Counted from the stretch's first letter, positions 47,601 to 57,172 are shown. The stretch is DNA of 64,000 nt from Monodelphis domestica (GCF_027887165.1 NC_077230.1:346327989-346391988); one strand, 5' to 3'. Made by a program: numbers and translations. The notes: generated by a model not told the origin, from the letters alone.

Positions 47601-50600
47601 AGCTGTGTGAACTTTGTCAAGTCACTCTCTCTGTCCTTGTTATCTGTGAAGGATGGATGATACTCTTTGAACTGTTACTTTACAGGGTTGTAAACCTTAA
47701 AATGTTATATAAATTCTCAGGAGACACACAATACAGCGTAATTGGGGAAAAAAAAAAACAGAAGAAAGGCTAATTGTCAGATGATCCATAATAATAGCTG
47801 TCATGTAAATGGTATTTTAAAGTTTGCCCACTTTATGAACATCTCATTTGATCTTCATAACACCCCAACACCCCTGTGAGGTACATGCTATTATTGTGCC
47901 CTTTTTCAGCTGAGGAAACTGAGGCTTATATGGGTTCACTAACTTGCCTATGGTCATACAATTAGTAAATTTATGAGGAGAATTTTGGCCTAATCCCAAA
48001 TCCAGAATTCTGGCTTTGCACTCTACTTTCCTGCCTCTTAGCAGTTGTCAAATGTATAGGACTTTATGATTTAGAAAGGGCTTTTTATCCATTTTCTCAT
48101 CTGACCTATTAGCATTTCAAAATACATCAATTCACAGATTCCTATATGTGTTTCAGAAACACAATTCCCCTCTTAATCTAAGTCACGGATAAAGAGACAA
48201 ATATAAAGAACATATAACTATTAGGGGCATCTTGGTGGTGCAGCAGATAGAGCATTGGGCTTAGAATCAAGAAGACCCACCTTCATGAGTTCAAATCCAG
48301 CCTCAGACACTCCCTAGCTTCCTTCAAACTCCAAGTAAATCTCACCTTCTACAGGAAAACTTGTCTAACCCCTCTTAGTTCTGGTGCCTTTCTTCTGTTG
48401 ATTATATTGTCTTTTTCCTGTTTATAGTTTGTTTATATATATTTGCTTGCTTGTTGTCTCTCCTATTCAACTGTGAGCTCCTTGAGGGCAGAAAATGTCT
48501 TTTGCCTCTTTTTGTATCCCTAGTGCTTAGCATAGTCCTGGTACCTAATAGGTGCTTAAGAAATGTTTATTGACTGATTGACTAACTTTTAGGAAGTCAG
48601 CCTGTCCTAACTAGACTGATCCTTAGATGATGGGCATAAATAGTAGGTGTGGACCTTCCCCTCATCTCTTCCCTCTCCACTGGGTGTGGGCTTCCTAGAA
48701 CTTTGTTGCCAACAGCTTTTGAGAGCTTGAGCCACTTTAATGAAAGAATTAGAAGAAGGTTTGAAATGAGGATAGGGCAAGGAGGAAAGGGAAAAGAAAG
48801 AAATAAGCTTTTATATAGCACCTACTTTGTGTCAGGCACTGAGTAATTTTTTTACAAATATTTAATTTGATCCTTACAAGAACAATAAGAGATAGGTGTT
48901 ATTATTATCTCCAATTTACAATTGAGGAAACTGAGGCCAAAAAAAATTATGTGACTTGCCCAGGATCACACAGGTAAAAAACTGGATTTGAGTTTAGTTC
49001 TTCTTGACTCCAAGCCCAATACTACCCTCACATGAGAAGAGGAGGAGGAGGAGGAAAAGGAGGAAGAAAAGGAGGAGCAGCAGCAGCTGCTGCAAAGGCT
49101 ACTGCACAGAAGAGCAGTATGCCTTATTCAGATTCCTAGATACTGTTTGTATTATCATCTATTCAAACCCACTGCTCCCATCCTCTCATTTTATACCGGA
49201 TCCATTCAACCTAGCCAAAATTAACTATGCAATATGATAGTGAGGTTAAAAAACACTTATTTAGTCAGAATGTACCATAAACAATGGGGAAGAAACTAAG
49301 TGTTCTCACAACCCATTTCCCCAAACTCCTTCCTCCCACCCTCTAGTTTCAGGATGGTGTGAAGTCATTTTTCTTAGCTTTTATAGCTTATCAGCAGAAT
49401 ATGAAGTCGCCATGAGTACTGGCAGTGAGACTCAGTGCATTAGGGTTCATGGCTGGAACCAACAATAGAAACCAGGGCCCAAATTCTCATTACTATCAGA
49501 ATGGATCCTAGAACATCAGGCTAAGTGCTGACTCTTATTGCTCCTCTGTCTCCATTTGCCTCCTCCTCTTTGTCCTTTTCAGACCCAGCTTCTTCATTTC
49601 TCCTCTGCTACTTCAGCAGACTCTAGAGAAACCCCTCATATGCAGATGAAATGTAAAAGCATCCCAGGTTCTCACACTTGCAAACTGAACTTCTTAAGTG
49701 GCCATTTAGGTTATCACCTATAGTTTCTGGAACAGTAATGGTAGCCACCAGATCAAGACATGGTCTATTAATCTACCAATAAAATAACATTGTCACAGGA
49801 ATGGCAATGTCTTGGATAGTTGACTAACATTGGATCACCACCTACAGTTTCGACAAACACTTTTTTCAACAAACATTTATTAAATACTTATTGCGGAAGC
49901 AGCTCGGTAGCTCAGTGGATTGAGAGCCAGGCCTAGAGATGGGAGGTCCTAGGTTCAAATGTGGCCTCAGACACTTCCTAGCTGTGTGACCCTAGGCAAG
50001 TCACTTAACCCCCATTGCCTAGCCCTTACCATTCTTCTGCCTTGGAGCCAATACACAGTATTAATTCCAAGATGTAAGGTAAGGGTTTAAAAAAAAAAAA
50101 CCAACACTTATTGTATACATGGTACTAGAAAAGTTTGGATAAAATTCAGTCCTTGTTGTCATGGTAGACACACCTTGGGTATACTCATTGAATACATAGG
50201 GGAGAATAATATTAGATAAAGATGGGGAAATGAGCTGGTTTCAGAGGATGGATTGCCCTGAAGATTTTTAGATTTCTCAATCTGAATTGTATTGAATAGG
50301 CAATAGAGAGACACTAAAAGGTCTACTGCAGAAGAATGACATAACCAGATCTATTTTTAAGAAATATTAATCTGGCAGTATGTGAAAGGGAAGTAGAGAG
50401 GGAGAAGATTTGTTAAAAGGCTAACTTGTCAAGCTTGGCCCTGAAGAGCCAAGAAGAAAATGAGCTCCCTTCTTTTCTCTACAGAGGTGGGGGTTCATAA
50501 ATGTGGAGTGTTGCATACACTGTCAGTCTTGGTTGATGTGTTGGTTAGTTTTGATAAACTGCCTTTTTTCTCCCTTTTTTTATTCTTATAAGAAATAGTT

Positions 50601-53600
50601 CTCTGGTTAAGGGGGAGAAAGGAATGTAAAAATACAAGATAGTAATAATTTGTTTAAAGGCAGTTATTATAATAATTCAGGCAGGTGGTAACATAGGTCC
50701 ATGATAAGCTAGTAGAAAAATGGAGAACATGAAATAAGTTACCAAGGCTTCTAAGGTTTCAAGGCTTCCAAGGTTCCAAGGCAGAAGAGTGGTAAGGGCT
50801 AGGCAATGGGGGTTAAGTGACTTGACCAGGGTCCCACAGCTGGGAAGTGTCTGAGGTCAAATTTGAATCCAGGACCTCCCATCTCTAGGCCTGGCTCTCA
50901 ATCCACTGAGCAACCCAGCTGCCTCAGCAATAATTATTTAATAAATGTTTGATGAAAAAAAGTGTTTGTTGAAACTATAGGTGGTGATCCAATGATAGTC
51001 AGCTATCCAAGACATTGCCATTCCTGTGACAATGTTATTTTATTGGTAGATTAATAGACCATGTCTTGATCTGGTGGCCACCAAAAATGTTAGGGAGGTA
51101 AAATCTATAGATTTTGGTAGCTGACTAAATATGAGAGATGAAAGTCAAAGATTACAGCTCTAGGAATGTGAACATGTAAATCAGGTTTGCAATAAGCCCC
51201 ACAGAAATGGTGGAATTCAGAAGGAAAACCCAATGACAATGAATAGGAAAAAAAAAATTCTGATCATGGGGAAACTCCCTTCTTCCTGCCCATCCTACAA
51301 CTCTTGGGTCCCCTCAGAAAAGGTGACCCATCCTGCAATGTGACCTTTTCTCCTTCTTTTGCAGACAACTTCCCCTGCCACTTTATCTCAGCCTTTTCAG
51401 CTGGTTTCTGTGCCACTGTTGTGGCCTCCCCTGTGGATGTTGTGAAGACCCGATATATAAATTCCCCTCCTGGACGCTACAGTAGCACCGTGGACTGTAT
51501 GCTGAAGACTCTGAGCCAAGAAGGTCCTACAGCCTTCTACAAGGGGTGAGCTCCCCTTGCTCAATGCCTTCCATGCTCTGGGGATCCCAGCTTTGAGCTT
51601 ACACTTTTGGGGGGACAGGACACTTCAGGGAGTATAGGATAATGGAGAGAACCCTCTGCTGGAAATCAGGAAACTTAAGTAAGCATTTACCACTCACTGG
51701 TTCTGTCATCTTGCACAAATCCCTTCCTCTTTCTAGGCCAAAGTTTCCTTCTCTGTAAAGTGAGGGAGTCAGCTTTAATAATTGCTAAGGTTTATTCTTG
51801 TTTTCATACTACGTGATTCCAAGTAGAGTGGAGTCTCTGTCTTGCCCCTGGCCCCCCTTACGAATTACAAGTAACCCATTATATCAGGGAGACCTTAGCC
51901 CTAAGGAACTTGTATGTTCTATCGCCACACAGACCTGTTAATTCTGTGCAGTTCTATAGCATTCATCACACATAGGTCATGAGGGACACCAGGCCAGGAA
52001 GGGATGGTACAATGCAAGCCCAGCACAAGTGCCACACTGAGCAGAGTCTGCACCATCTTTGTCACTGATTCACTGTGAGAAATAGACTAAGTCCTTTGGG
52101 CTCTCTGGATGGCAGCGCAGGGAAGCCCTGGACCTCTCCGAGTAGATGCTAACGTCCAGGTGAAGGTTAAATCATTAGATCCAGCCACTCTACCAGTTCT
52201 AAATCCATCTAACAACACAATTATTAGCTGTCCATCTTGTGCATGAGGACAGCATAAGAGAGCTGGATTGAAGCTTTAGCTCAATCAGGGGAACTACATC
52301 AAGTCATTCTGCCCTCTCATCTGAGAAAGATGTCAAAAAGGAAGTAGATTGATAGACCTTTTTGATGACGTTTTCTTTCTCTCTTGAATTTATTTTGTGT
52401 TACTTTCACATACTGAGGGCTGGGGCTATTTTGTTTTTATCTTTCTGTCTGTTCCCAGTGCCTGGCATAGGGATCTGTACAATGTAGCACTCAATGATTT
52501 TTGTTGAATTTAATTGAAACCATGTTGGTTCTTTGTCATCACTGTTTCATTTTCTGTTTGCTAACTATCCCTTTAATTATATGTTCTAGAATTTTTCCAG
52601 AAATTAAAATTAAGATTAATAGGCTTCAGTTTGTAGACTCTATTTTCTTCCTTTTTTAGTAAATCAAAACATTTGCTTTACTCCAGACCTGGGATGCCTT
52701 TGCTATTCTCCATGATGTTTCAAAGATCACTGACAGTGGCTCAGCAGCCATAGCTTCCAGTTCTGGGCCTGATATAATAGTTTGTCTAAGCCTGAAAAGT
52801 TAAACTCATCAGCGGCAGATAGAGGCTCTTTTATGATCTCCCTATTTATCCTGGGTATCAACTCTCTTATTAGCCATTTTCTTCTGTCTTTTCCAGCCCC
52901 AAAATCATAGTCCTTGACAAAGGAAATAGAAGTGAATTAAGAGCTGACCAACTCTTTCTTCTTTTCCCTTTCAGCACATCCTCTACTCCAAGCAATGTTT
53001 GATTTGTTTCTCTCTTTCCTCAGTAGCATTTTTCAAAATTTTTTGGTTGTGTTAAGCTTTCCTTGCTGGTCTCAGCTCATTCTGCCTTGCCACTCATAGT
53101 CTTGCAAAGTTGTGTCAAGCTTTTCTACTTGGCCTTTTTTCCCCCTGTATTTGAATTCCAACTTAGTACACTCTTTTAAGAGTACAATTAGTACTTAGTA
53201 CTAATCTTAGTACAATCTTTTAAGAATTCTAAACTGGCTGATGAATTCCCTGGACAGCTACATCTGTTTCTTTAGACAACTATTCATAGAAATTATTCCT
53301 CTGCATCTTCAGAATTTAATTCTTGAGAGCTTCCCATCCTTCCTAGCTTAACTTTCAGTGTTAAATTTTGTTTTGTTTTGTACTTTGCTTTTTTATTTTA
53401 TTTTATTTTTATTATCATGCAAAACATTTCCATCTTGGTCACTGATGTAAGAGCATACTCATACACAGCCAAAACTCCAAAATAAAACTGTAAATACACT
53501 GATGTAAAAGGTAGTATGCTTTGATCCTCATCCATCTGCCTCCGACAGTTCTTTCTCTGGAGTCCACTATCAAATTTTAGACAACAAGATCCTATACTTT

Positions 53601-54915
53601 CTCAGAGCCCTTTAAAGTCTTCTTTTCAGAAATTCAGAAATTGAGAATACTTCCCAGATCATAACCTTTTTCTCCTCTATTATGAATTAGAATATGAAAT
53701 GATCAATTCCCCAAGGGGGAATTTCCTCTTTTCCTCATCATTTCCACTTCAGCATCCAATTCTTATTTGTCATTAAGAATCATGGGTAGAATAGCAATTC
53801 CCCAGAGCTGGTTTCTCCATCTTTTGAAGGCATAAATTATAATTCAAGTGAGGCTCAAAGAAGATAAATGATGCTGATAGTTAAACATCTAATAAATTAG
53901 TAAGCTAATACTAACACAGATCTTTTGATTTCAAGACCAATTCTCTTTCTAGAATCCTGCCTCTCTATGACACAAATCTCCTAGGGTTGTATCAAATAAA
54001 ATGATGTATACACAACTGAAAAACATTGGAGCAAGGAAATAAAACAATTTGATTATTGAACTCTTCCCTCTTCTCCTTTTTTTAATATACAAAGATTTGA
54101 CACAAACCTCAATTAAAATATAATGGGGAAGAGCAAGTACACAAATAATTATGATACATGGGAGAACAGGAAAAAAGCACAAAGGAGAGTCCAGGAAAAT
54201 TGTGAAGAGAAAATCAGGAAGGGGATGGAAGAGGTGTGGTAGAATTGAGTGCCATGCCCTAATCAGACAAAAGCATAATGCAAGACTTTCTGAGGAAATC
54301 TAAAGATATTTTAAGATTCTTACATCTAAAGGACTTAAATGGAAAAGGAGAAGATTTGTTTTGTGTGACTCCAAAAGTATGAACCAGGAGTAGCAGGTGG
54401 AAGTGACTAGAAAGCCCAGATTTTGATGGAACATAAAAGAACTTTCTAAGTTTCAGAGCTAACTCATTTAGAACAGAGATTCTAGGAGTGAGCTTCCAAT
54501 CAACAGAGGCATTCAAACATTGAATAGATCATCCTTATCTAGTAGACTGCAAAAAGGATTTCTATATTGGGAGGAGGGTTAGGCCATTCCAACTCTAAGA
54601 GCAGATGATTAAATACATAAGATTGGAAAAATCTAGGCACTTTTACCAACTTATAGCAGTTGTTCAGAAGATCACAAGAATGATCAGTTGCTCCTTTAAC
54701 AGACATGTTTAAAGTTTCTGCTCTGTGCAGTGTCTTGTGCTAGTATCCAGGCTTATCTAACTCAAATGTCTGCTGCTTCTTTCCTCTCTAGATTCACTCC
54801 CTCCTTTCTTCGTTTGGGATCCTGGAACGTGATGATGTTTGTGACCTATGAGCAGTTGAAACGGGCCCTTATGAAACTCCAGATGTCTTGGGAATCTTCA
54901 TTTCAGCCAAAATGA
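32496..54915 (+). CDS. UCP3: UCP3, mitochondrial uncoupling protein 3 (six coding exons joined)
   Basis: The exons are 32496-32621, 33555-33765, 42723-42923, 47008-47109, 51365-51545 and 54792-54915 (945 nt, 314 residues plus TGA). The product is an inner-membrane SLC25 carrier of skeletal muscle, heart and brown fat. It is linked to fatty-acid dependent proton leak and metabolite export; its exact physiological transport is still debated. Three carrier repeats are visible with their PxDxxK/R signatures: FPLDTAKVR (32-40), QPTDVVKVR (135-143) and SPVDVVKTR (235-243). A C-terminal [20 protein letters not shown] block matches the UCP purine-nucleotide region. UCP3 rather than UCP2 is indicated by [16 protein letters not shown] and [11 protein letters not shown]. 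The matrix loop near 145-157 lacks the histidine pair of UCP1. Human UCP3 is 312 residues; here the loop near 151-155 is one residue shorter and the C-terminus ends with an extra QPK. No frame disruption is seen. Confidence 0.95.
32622..33554 (+). other. UCP3: UCP3 intron 2, mostly an antisense CR1/L3-type LINE relic
   Basis: From about 32690 to 33520 the + strand reads like the reverse complement of a CR1/L3 LINE 3' half (for example GGGACCTCAGAGGCCATCTA, then CCAGAACTGGATACAATACT). A short hexamer run (CTTAGA, four copies) sits near 33400-33421. Confidence 0.6.
33555..33765 (+). CDS. UCP3: UCP3 coding exon 2 (residues 43-112 plus one base)
   Basis: The acceptor TGTCTTTCAG is at 33554 and the donor GAAA|GTGAGT at 33765/33766. 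It encodes [19 protein letters not shown], the second helix region with [20 protein letters not shown], and the third-helix start [21 protein letters not shown]. The length, 211 nt, matches what the in-phase joining requires. It ends after the first base of an Asn codon. Confidence 0.95.
34960..35030 (+). repeat. Degenerate short repeat (GAACTA-like)
   Basis: Runs of AACTGAACTAAACTGGACTA and related units over about 70 bp. Confidence 0.6.
35660..38820 (-). pseudogene. L1 ORF2 (endonuclease-reverse transcriptase), defective
   Basis: The endonuclease start, [12 protein letters not shown]-like, is visible near 38800. A segment at 38694-38314 passes from endonuclease sequence ([20 protein letters not shown]) directly to the region before the reverse transcriptase ([11 protein letters not shown]), so roughly 150-200 residues including much of the endonuclease are missing. 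The reverse transcriptase core (37919-36921) has the [20 protein letters not shown] block, [14 protein letters not shown] and the catalytic FADD. The C-terminal parts lie in changed frames at 36924-36349 and 36259-35864; the last has the Cys-rich motif [14 protein letters not shown]. At least three frame changes plus the internal deletion make it unable to encode a working protein. Confidence 0.85.
39359..40306 (-). CDS. L1 ORF1 protein, open (315 residues)
   Basis: The frame starts [18 protein letters not shown] and ends KKQRAWNT. It has a basic N-terminus, then a heptad-rich coiled coil (about residues 80-150, with [20 protein letters not shown] and QLEENEQEL), then the RRM-like core after [18 protein letters not shown], and the C-terminal domain with [20 protein letters not shown] and [12 protein letters not shown]. 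This is the trimeric RNA-binding chaperone of L1. The length is normal for the family and no stop interrupts it. Whether it is expressed is unknown. Confidence 0.85.
   Translation of the reverse strand: MANTTEKPQHSKKNRKKGVTSDTFYGAKIQNTEEIKEETQANAPKPSKGNRNSPQSHEEFESEMIKTIEAFWEEKWEIMQKKFTHLQNQFDQTEKENKALKVRISQLEENEQELIKQSQKTKKLEENIKYLTDKVIDLENRGTRDNLRIIGLPEKSEINSKLDIVIQEIIKENCPEILEQGGNIATERAHRTPSTLNPQKTTPRNVIAKFRSFQEEEKILQEARKRRLRYKGMPIRVTQDLASSTLNDRKAWNMIFRKARELGLQPRISYPSKLTIYFQGKVWAFNKIEDFQVFAKKRPELCGKFDIKKQRAWNT
41451..41691 (+). pseudogene. 7SL (SRP) RNA retropseudogene
   Basis: The sequence follows 7SL RNA along most of its length: GTGGCACACTCCTGTGATTC and GGAAGGCTGGAGCTGTTGGA in the 5' Alu domain, then CACCTGAGCTTGGAAGTTCT. 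In the S domain it has GGGGCCACCAGCCTGCCTAA, GGACAGGCAAACCAGTCCAG and TAGATCAAAGCTCC. It then jumps to the 3' end (AGCCCTCTC) and a poly-A run, so some 50 bp of the 3' Alu-domain strand are missing. The A-tail indicates retroposition by LINE machinery. Marsupials are not known to carry 7SL-derived SINEs, so a stand-alone pseudogene is more likely than a SINE. It is too diverged to be a working SRP RNA gene. Confidence 0.8.
41781..41935. repeat. Two opposed MAR1 fragments (foldback)
   Basis: A sense MAR1 head (GTGGCTTAGTGGTTTGAGAG to GACCTCAGG) meets an antisense CORE-to-head piece (CTAGGCAAAGGGGGTTAAAT to ATTTGAACCCAAGACCT). The overlap around AGGTCCTAAATTCAAATTTG can pair with its mirror at about 41907-41931. 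Confidence 0.75.
42040..42300 (-). repeat. SINE with RTE/Bov-B-like tail, antisense
   Basis: CATTCGTGTCTAACACTGTG and ACCCCATTTGGGATTTTCTT are the RTE-type tail in reverse complement; then GAGGAAACTGAGGCCAATAG, the CORE, and a head ending near GGCCTGGCACTCTCTCCACT. Confidence 0.8.
42723..42923 (+). CDS. UCP3: UCP3 coding exon 3 (residues 113-179 plus one base)
   Basis: The acceptor CCCCGCGACAG ends at 42722 and the donor GGAAAG|GTGGGT is at 42923/42924. The 201 nt encode [20 protein letters not shown], the second carrier signature [11 protein letters not shown], the loop [15 protein letters not shown] and [19 protein letters not shown]. The loop has GPGSC where human UCP3 has GPSRSD, so it is one residue shorter and brings in a cysteine. 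Confidence 0.95.
43800..44040 (+). repeat. MIR/THER-type SINE
   Basis: TTGGAATCACAAAATCCTAA, CORE, then AAAATGGGAATAATAATAGC and AGTGCTATACAGATGTCATT tail. Confidence 0.6.
44845..45045 (+). repeat. MAR1 SINE, full length
   Basis: GGGGCACCTTGTAGGCACAG runs to CTAAGACAGAAGGTAAGGGC and A's. Confidence 0.9.
46707..46882 (-). repeat. MAR1 SINE, antisense, with 16-bp target duplications
   Basis: TAGATTTGCCATTTCT lies at 46691-46706 and again at 46883-46898. The copy sits about 125 bp upstream of UCP3 coding exon 4, so the acceptor region is partly SINE-flanked. Confidence 0.92.
47008..47109 (+). CDS. UCP3: UCP3 coding exon 4 (residues 180-213, split codons at both ends)
   Basis: The acceptor CTCTCTAACAG ends at 47007 and the donor ACGG|GTAAGG is at 47109/47110. 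The 102 nt encode (G)[20 protein letters not shown] and [13 protein letters not shown], covering the fourth transmembrane helix. The last base joins the next exon to make the Asp of TDNFPCHF. Confidence 0.95.
48225..48590. repeat. SINE head plus L2/L3-type LINE 3' end
   Basis: A tRNA-like SINE head (TTGGTGGTGCAGCAGATAGA to CAAATCCAGCCTCAGACAC) is followed by CTGTGAGCTCCTTGAGGGCA and TAATAGGTGCTTAAGAAATG, a typical old LINE 3' end. Confidence 0.55.
49038..49094 (+). repeat. GGA-rich and CAG/CTG simple sequence
   Basis: AGGAGGAGGAGGAAAAGGAG continues into AGCAGCAGCAGCTGCTGC, the last part being a small palindrome. Confidence 0.75.
49893..50101 (+). repeat. MAR1 SINE in the left arm of the inverted duplication
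   Basis: GCAGCTCGGTAGCTCAGTGG runs to GCCAATACACAGTATTAATT and an A-run. Its counterpart in the right arm is antisense at about 50772-50930. Confidence 0.9.
50772..50930 (-). repeat. MAR1 SINE in the right arm of the inverted duplication
   Basis: GGCAGAAGAGTGGTAAGGGC runs to TCCACTGAGCAACCCAGCTG; it lacks the last part of the tail seen in the left arm. Confidence 0.9.
51365..51545 (+). CDS. UCP3: UCP3 coding exon 5 (residues 214-273 plus two bases)
   Basis: The acceptor CTTCTTTTGCAG ends at 51364 and the donor AAGGG|GTGAGC is at 51545/51546. The 181 nt encode [20 protein letters not shown], the third carrier signature [11 protein letters not shown], and QEGPTAFYK. Read-through into the intron meets TGA immediately (51547-51549). 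That would give a 274-residue short form, comparable to the known human UCP3S of 275 residues. Confidence 0.95.
52540..53370 (-). repeat. Antisense CR1/L3-type LINE relic with RT N-terminal region
   Basis: In reverse complement the sequence follows the start of a CR1-family reverse transcriptase domain. Examples on + are GAATTTTTCCAGAAATTAAA (near 52590), TTTGCTTTACTCCAGACCTG and AAAATCATAGTCCTTGACAA. No long open frame survives. Confidence 0.6.
53380..53640 (-). repeat. L1-type 3' end fragment, antisense
   Basis: A TTTATTTTATTTT run is followed by CATGCAAAACATTTCCATCT and AGTTCTTTCTCTGGAGTCCA, resembling marsupial L1 3' UTRs. Confidence 0.45.
54792..54915 (+). CDS. UCP3: UCP3 last coding exon (C-terminus and stop)
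   Basis: The acceptor TTTCCTCTCTAG ends at 54791. The exon encodes (G)[40 protein letters not shown] and TGA at 54913-54915. Human UCP3 ends RESPF, so this copy adds three residues after the shared Phe. The sixth transmembrane helix and the nucleotide-binding region are present. Confidence 0.95.
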
Positions 54916-56310
54916 GAAGAGTATTGGAATATGGAAATCATAAGAATGATATACATACCCAAAGATAAACATAAACATTTATAGAACTGTTTGCTTACTG
55001 CCAAACCTTAAGAAATACCCTTTCATAGATTGAAACATGAAGAAATGGAAGAAGAAAAGGTAGATAAGAAGGAGGTTTCTGTCTTAGGAACAGCCTTGTC
55101 AGGTACTGACAAGATAAAGTCATAAATTATATTAATTTTTAAACATATCAAGATTGCTGCCTAATATTTAGGCAAGAGAAGATAAATTCAAACAGACCTA
55201 TTTGGGAAAATCAGAAGGTATGGTGGATGTATTCTGGACGTTGGATTAGAAAATTAATTGAGAGCAGTTTAAGAAGAGCAGGACTTTAAGTCAAGGGCAG
55301 AGATGAATAGGTATCAAAGTTTCTATTCATTGAGGAATCCAGGATATAGCTGGCAATTTCTCAAAATCATAGAACCTCATTGTTGGATGGAAAATGTCAG
55401 AGCACATCTAGTTCAACCTGTATGTGAACAGTAAACACCTCCATAAAGTCCTGGACAAATCGCATGTCGTTTATCTTTTGTCATCAGCTTTATCGGGCAC
55501 TTGGGGCCTTTTGTACATAGGCCTTAGTGATAGAGTCTAAACTGAATTCCGAAAAACTAACCCAAAGAAACAGTGCTACATATTAGCCCTTAGGAAAAGG
55601 CCATGAATTCTGGACTAGAGTCCTTTTCCAGTACTCGGAGGAAAGAGAATTCCTGGTTCCTGACGACTGAAGCAGAACATAAGTGCTAGCAGGTGCTACC
55701 AAGCAGGAAAGGTTTCGAGAGTAAGCTTGACAATAAGCTCTATCTGTCGCCTCAGGACTAGCCTAGCTAAGGCCAAAGGCCGACTTCCAGGGAAATCCTG
55801 GGAGAGGGCAGATGCAGGGCAGTGGGAGGAAGAGGGCCACCTCCAGCAGGTCACTCTACTTCCCCTGAGGACGGGCCAGTCCTCGTTCTTGGGGTGGGAT
55901 AGAAAGAGTATTCTTGAAGTCATGAGATCTGGATCCCCCTCCTGGCCCTAGCACTTAGGAGCTATAGGATCCTGAGGGAATTACTTTCCCTTGCTGGGCC
56001 TCTGTTTCATCAGCTACACAATTAGTGGGTTGGATTAGAGCATCTCCAAGGTCCCTTCCAGCTTCTAAAAATTCTGTGGAAGGCGAGGACTGGACTGGAC
56101 TGAGCTTTGTATCCCCAGGCCAGGCATAATGCCTCGCCCATTGGGAATGCTTACCTGAAAAGAGAGAAGACCCTCTCACCCAGACTCTGTAACCTTCCTT
56201 TCTGCTTAGCCCAAAGGCGGAACAAGAGCAAAGGGAGGGCAAACTATAGGGAGATCAATGTGAGCTCTTTAGGAGGAAGAACTTCTAATAAATGCAGCTG
56301 TCTAAATGGA
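54916..56310 (+). other. UCP3: UCP3 3' UTR, extent uncertain
   Basis: The first AATAAA after the stop codon is at 56287-56292, which would give a 3' UTR of about 1.4 kb, similar in scale to the long human UCP3 transcript. The stretch includes an L3-like fragment near 55.36-55.48 kb and otherwise looks unique. The true end could differ. Confidence 0.35.
56287..56292 (+). terminator. UCP3: Candidate UCP3 polyadenylation signal
   Basis: This is the first canonical AATAAA downstream of the UCP3 stop codon (TTCTAATAAATGCAG). The downstream sequence is only moderately GT-rich. Confidence 0.35.
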
Positions 56311-56992
56311 CTGCTTTGGGAGGGAGTAAAGGCCGCCTTAGTGAAGCTATTTAAGGACAGGCTAGAGAAGTCCTTGCTGAGATGTCAAGAGTTTTTCATC
56401 AATCTGGCAAGGAGCTTAACCAGGTGAGCGCTGAGGTCCCTCCAGATTCTAGGATGACTCCTGTTCAGGGAAATGATGGCCCCACTAGCTTCTCTCTGGG
56501 CCTCACTTTTCTTCTTTGCAAAATGAGAGGGTTTCATCCTGCCAGTTCCCTTTAGCTCTAAAATTCCATGATGATAAAACAAATGGAAGACTTTGACCCC
56601 ATCATCTCCCTCCTTCCTCCTCCACTGCAAAGGAAGAGATAAGAAAAAGAGGAGGAGACACGTCAGGGCAGTGACTGGAGCTTTTCCCTGTGTTCTACCC
56701 TGGGAGGGTTCTAGTTTGGTAGCATTCTCACCTTTTGCTTCTCTCCCTCTGCTTATAAATTTGTGCCTTTGAACAAAAGCAGCAATCCATTCATCAGCAA
56801 GGCATTCCAGACCTAAGAGGGGAGAAGAAAAAGTAGATCTGAGATCTTCTAAATACTTAAGTAGACTAAGCAAAAGTCAATTTTTATTATTTATGGTAAA
56901 CTTCTTGGATTATTGGGTACTGGAATATTCCAAATTTACGGCAAAATTAAACAGCCCACTTTTCCTCTGATTAGATTAAGATTTACTTGGTA

Positions 56993-57172
56993 GGGGCAGC
57001 TAGGCAGCCCAGTAGATAGAGCACCAGGCCTGGAATCTGGAGGTCCTGGGTTCAAATCTAGCTTCATATACTTCCTAGCTGTGTGGCCCTGGGCAAATCA
57101 CTTAAGCCCAATTGCCTAGTCACTATCACTCCCCTGTCTTAGAAATTATTCTAAGACAAAAGGTAAGGATTT
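56993..57172 (+). repeat. MAR1-related SINE
   Basis: GGGGCAGCTAGGCAGCCCAG head, CORE, CTAAGACAAAAGGTAAGG tail. Confidence 0.85.

Larger units (their letters stand above)
49740..51082. repeat. Inverted duplication: arms 49740-50049 and 50772-51082
   Basis: The left arm reads CCACCAGATCAAGACATGGT, then CTATTAATCTACCAATAAAA and onward; the right arm is its reverse complement (ATTTTATTGGTAGATTAATA, then ACCATGTCTTGATCTGGTGG). About 145 bp of unique sequence plus most of one MAR1 SINE are in both arms, with the SINE at the same junction. By eye the unique part differs at roughly 7 positions (about 95% identity) and the SINE part more. A 722-bp spacer made of the ancient repeat type lies between. 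Confidence 0.93.
47110..51364 (+). other. UCP3: UCP3 intron 5 (about 4.3 kb) with an inverted duplication
   Basis: It holds L2/L3-type 3' end sequence (about 48.38-48.59 kb), a GGA-rich then CAG/CTG simple stretch (49038-49094), an inverted duplication with arms at 49740-50049 and 50772-51082, and an ancient medium-repetition element in the spacer (about 50.12-50.75 kb). Confidence 0.7.
51546..54791 (+). other. UCP3: UCP3 intron 6 (about 3.2 kb)
   Basis: It contains an antisense CR1/L3-type LINE relic (about 52540-53370) and an L1-type 3' end fragment (about 53380-53640). AATAAA hexamers at 53481-53486 and 53995-54000 could in principle support intronic polyadenylation, but the first lies inside repeat sequence. 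Confidence 0.65.
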
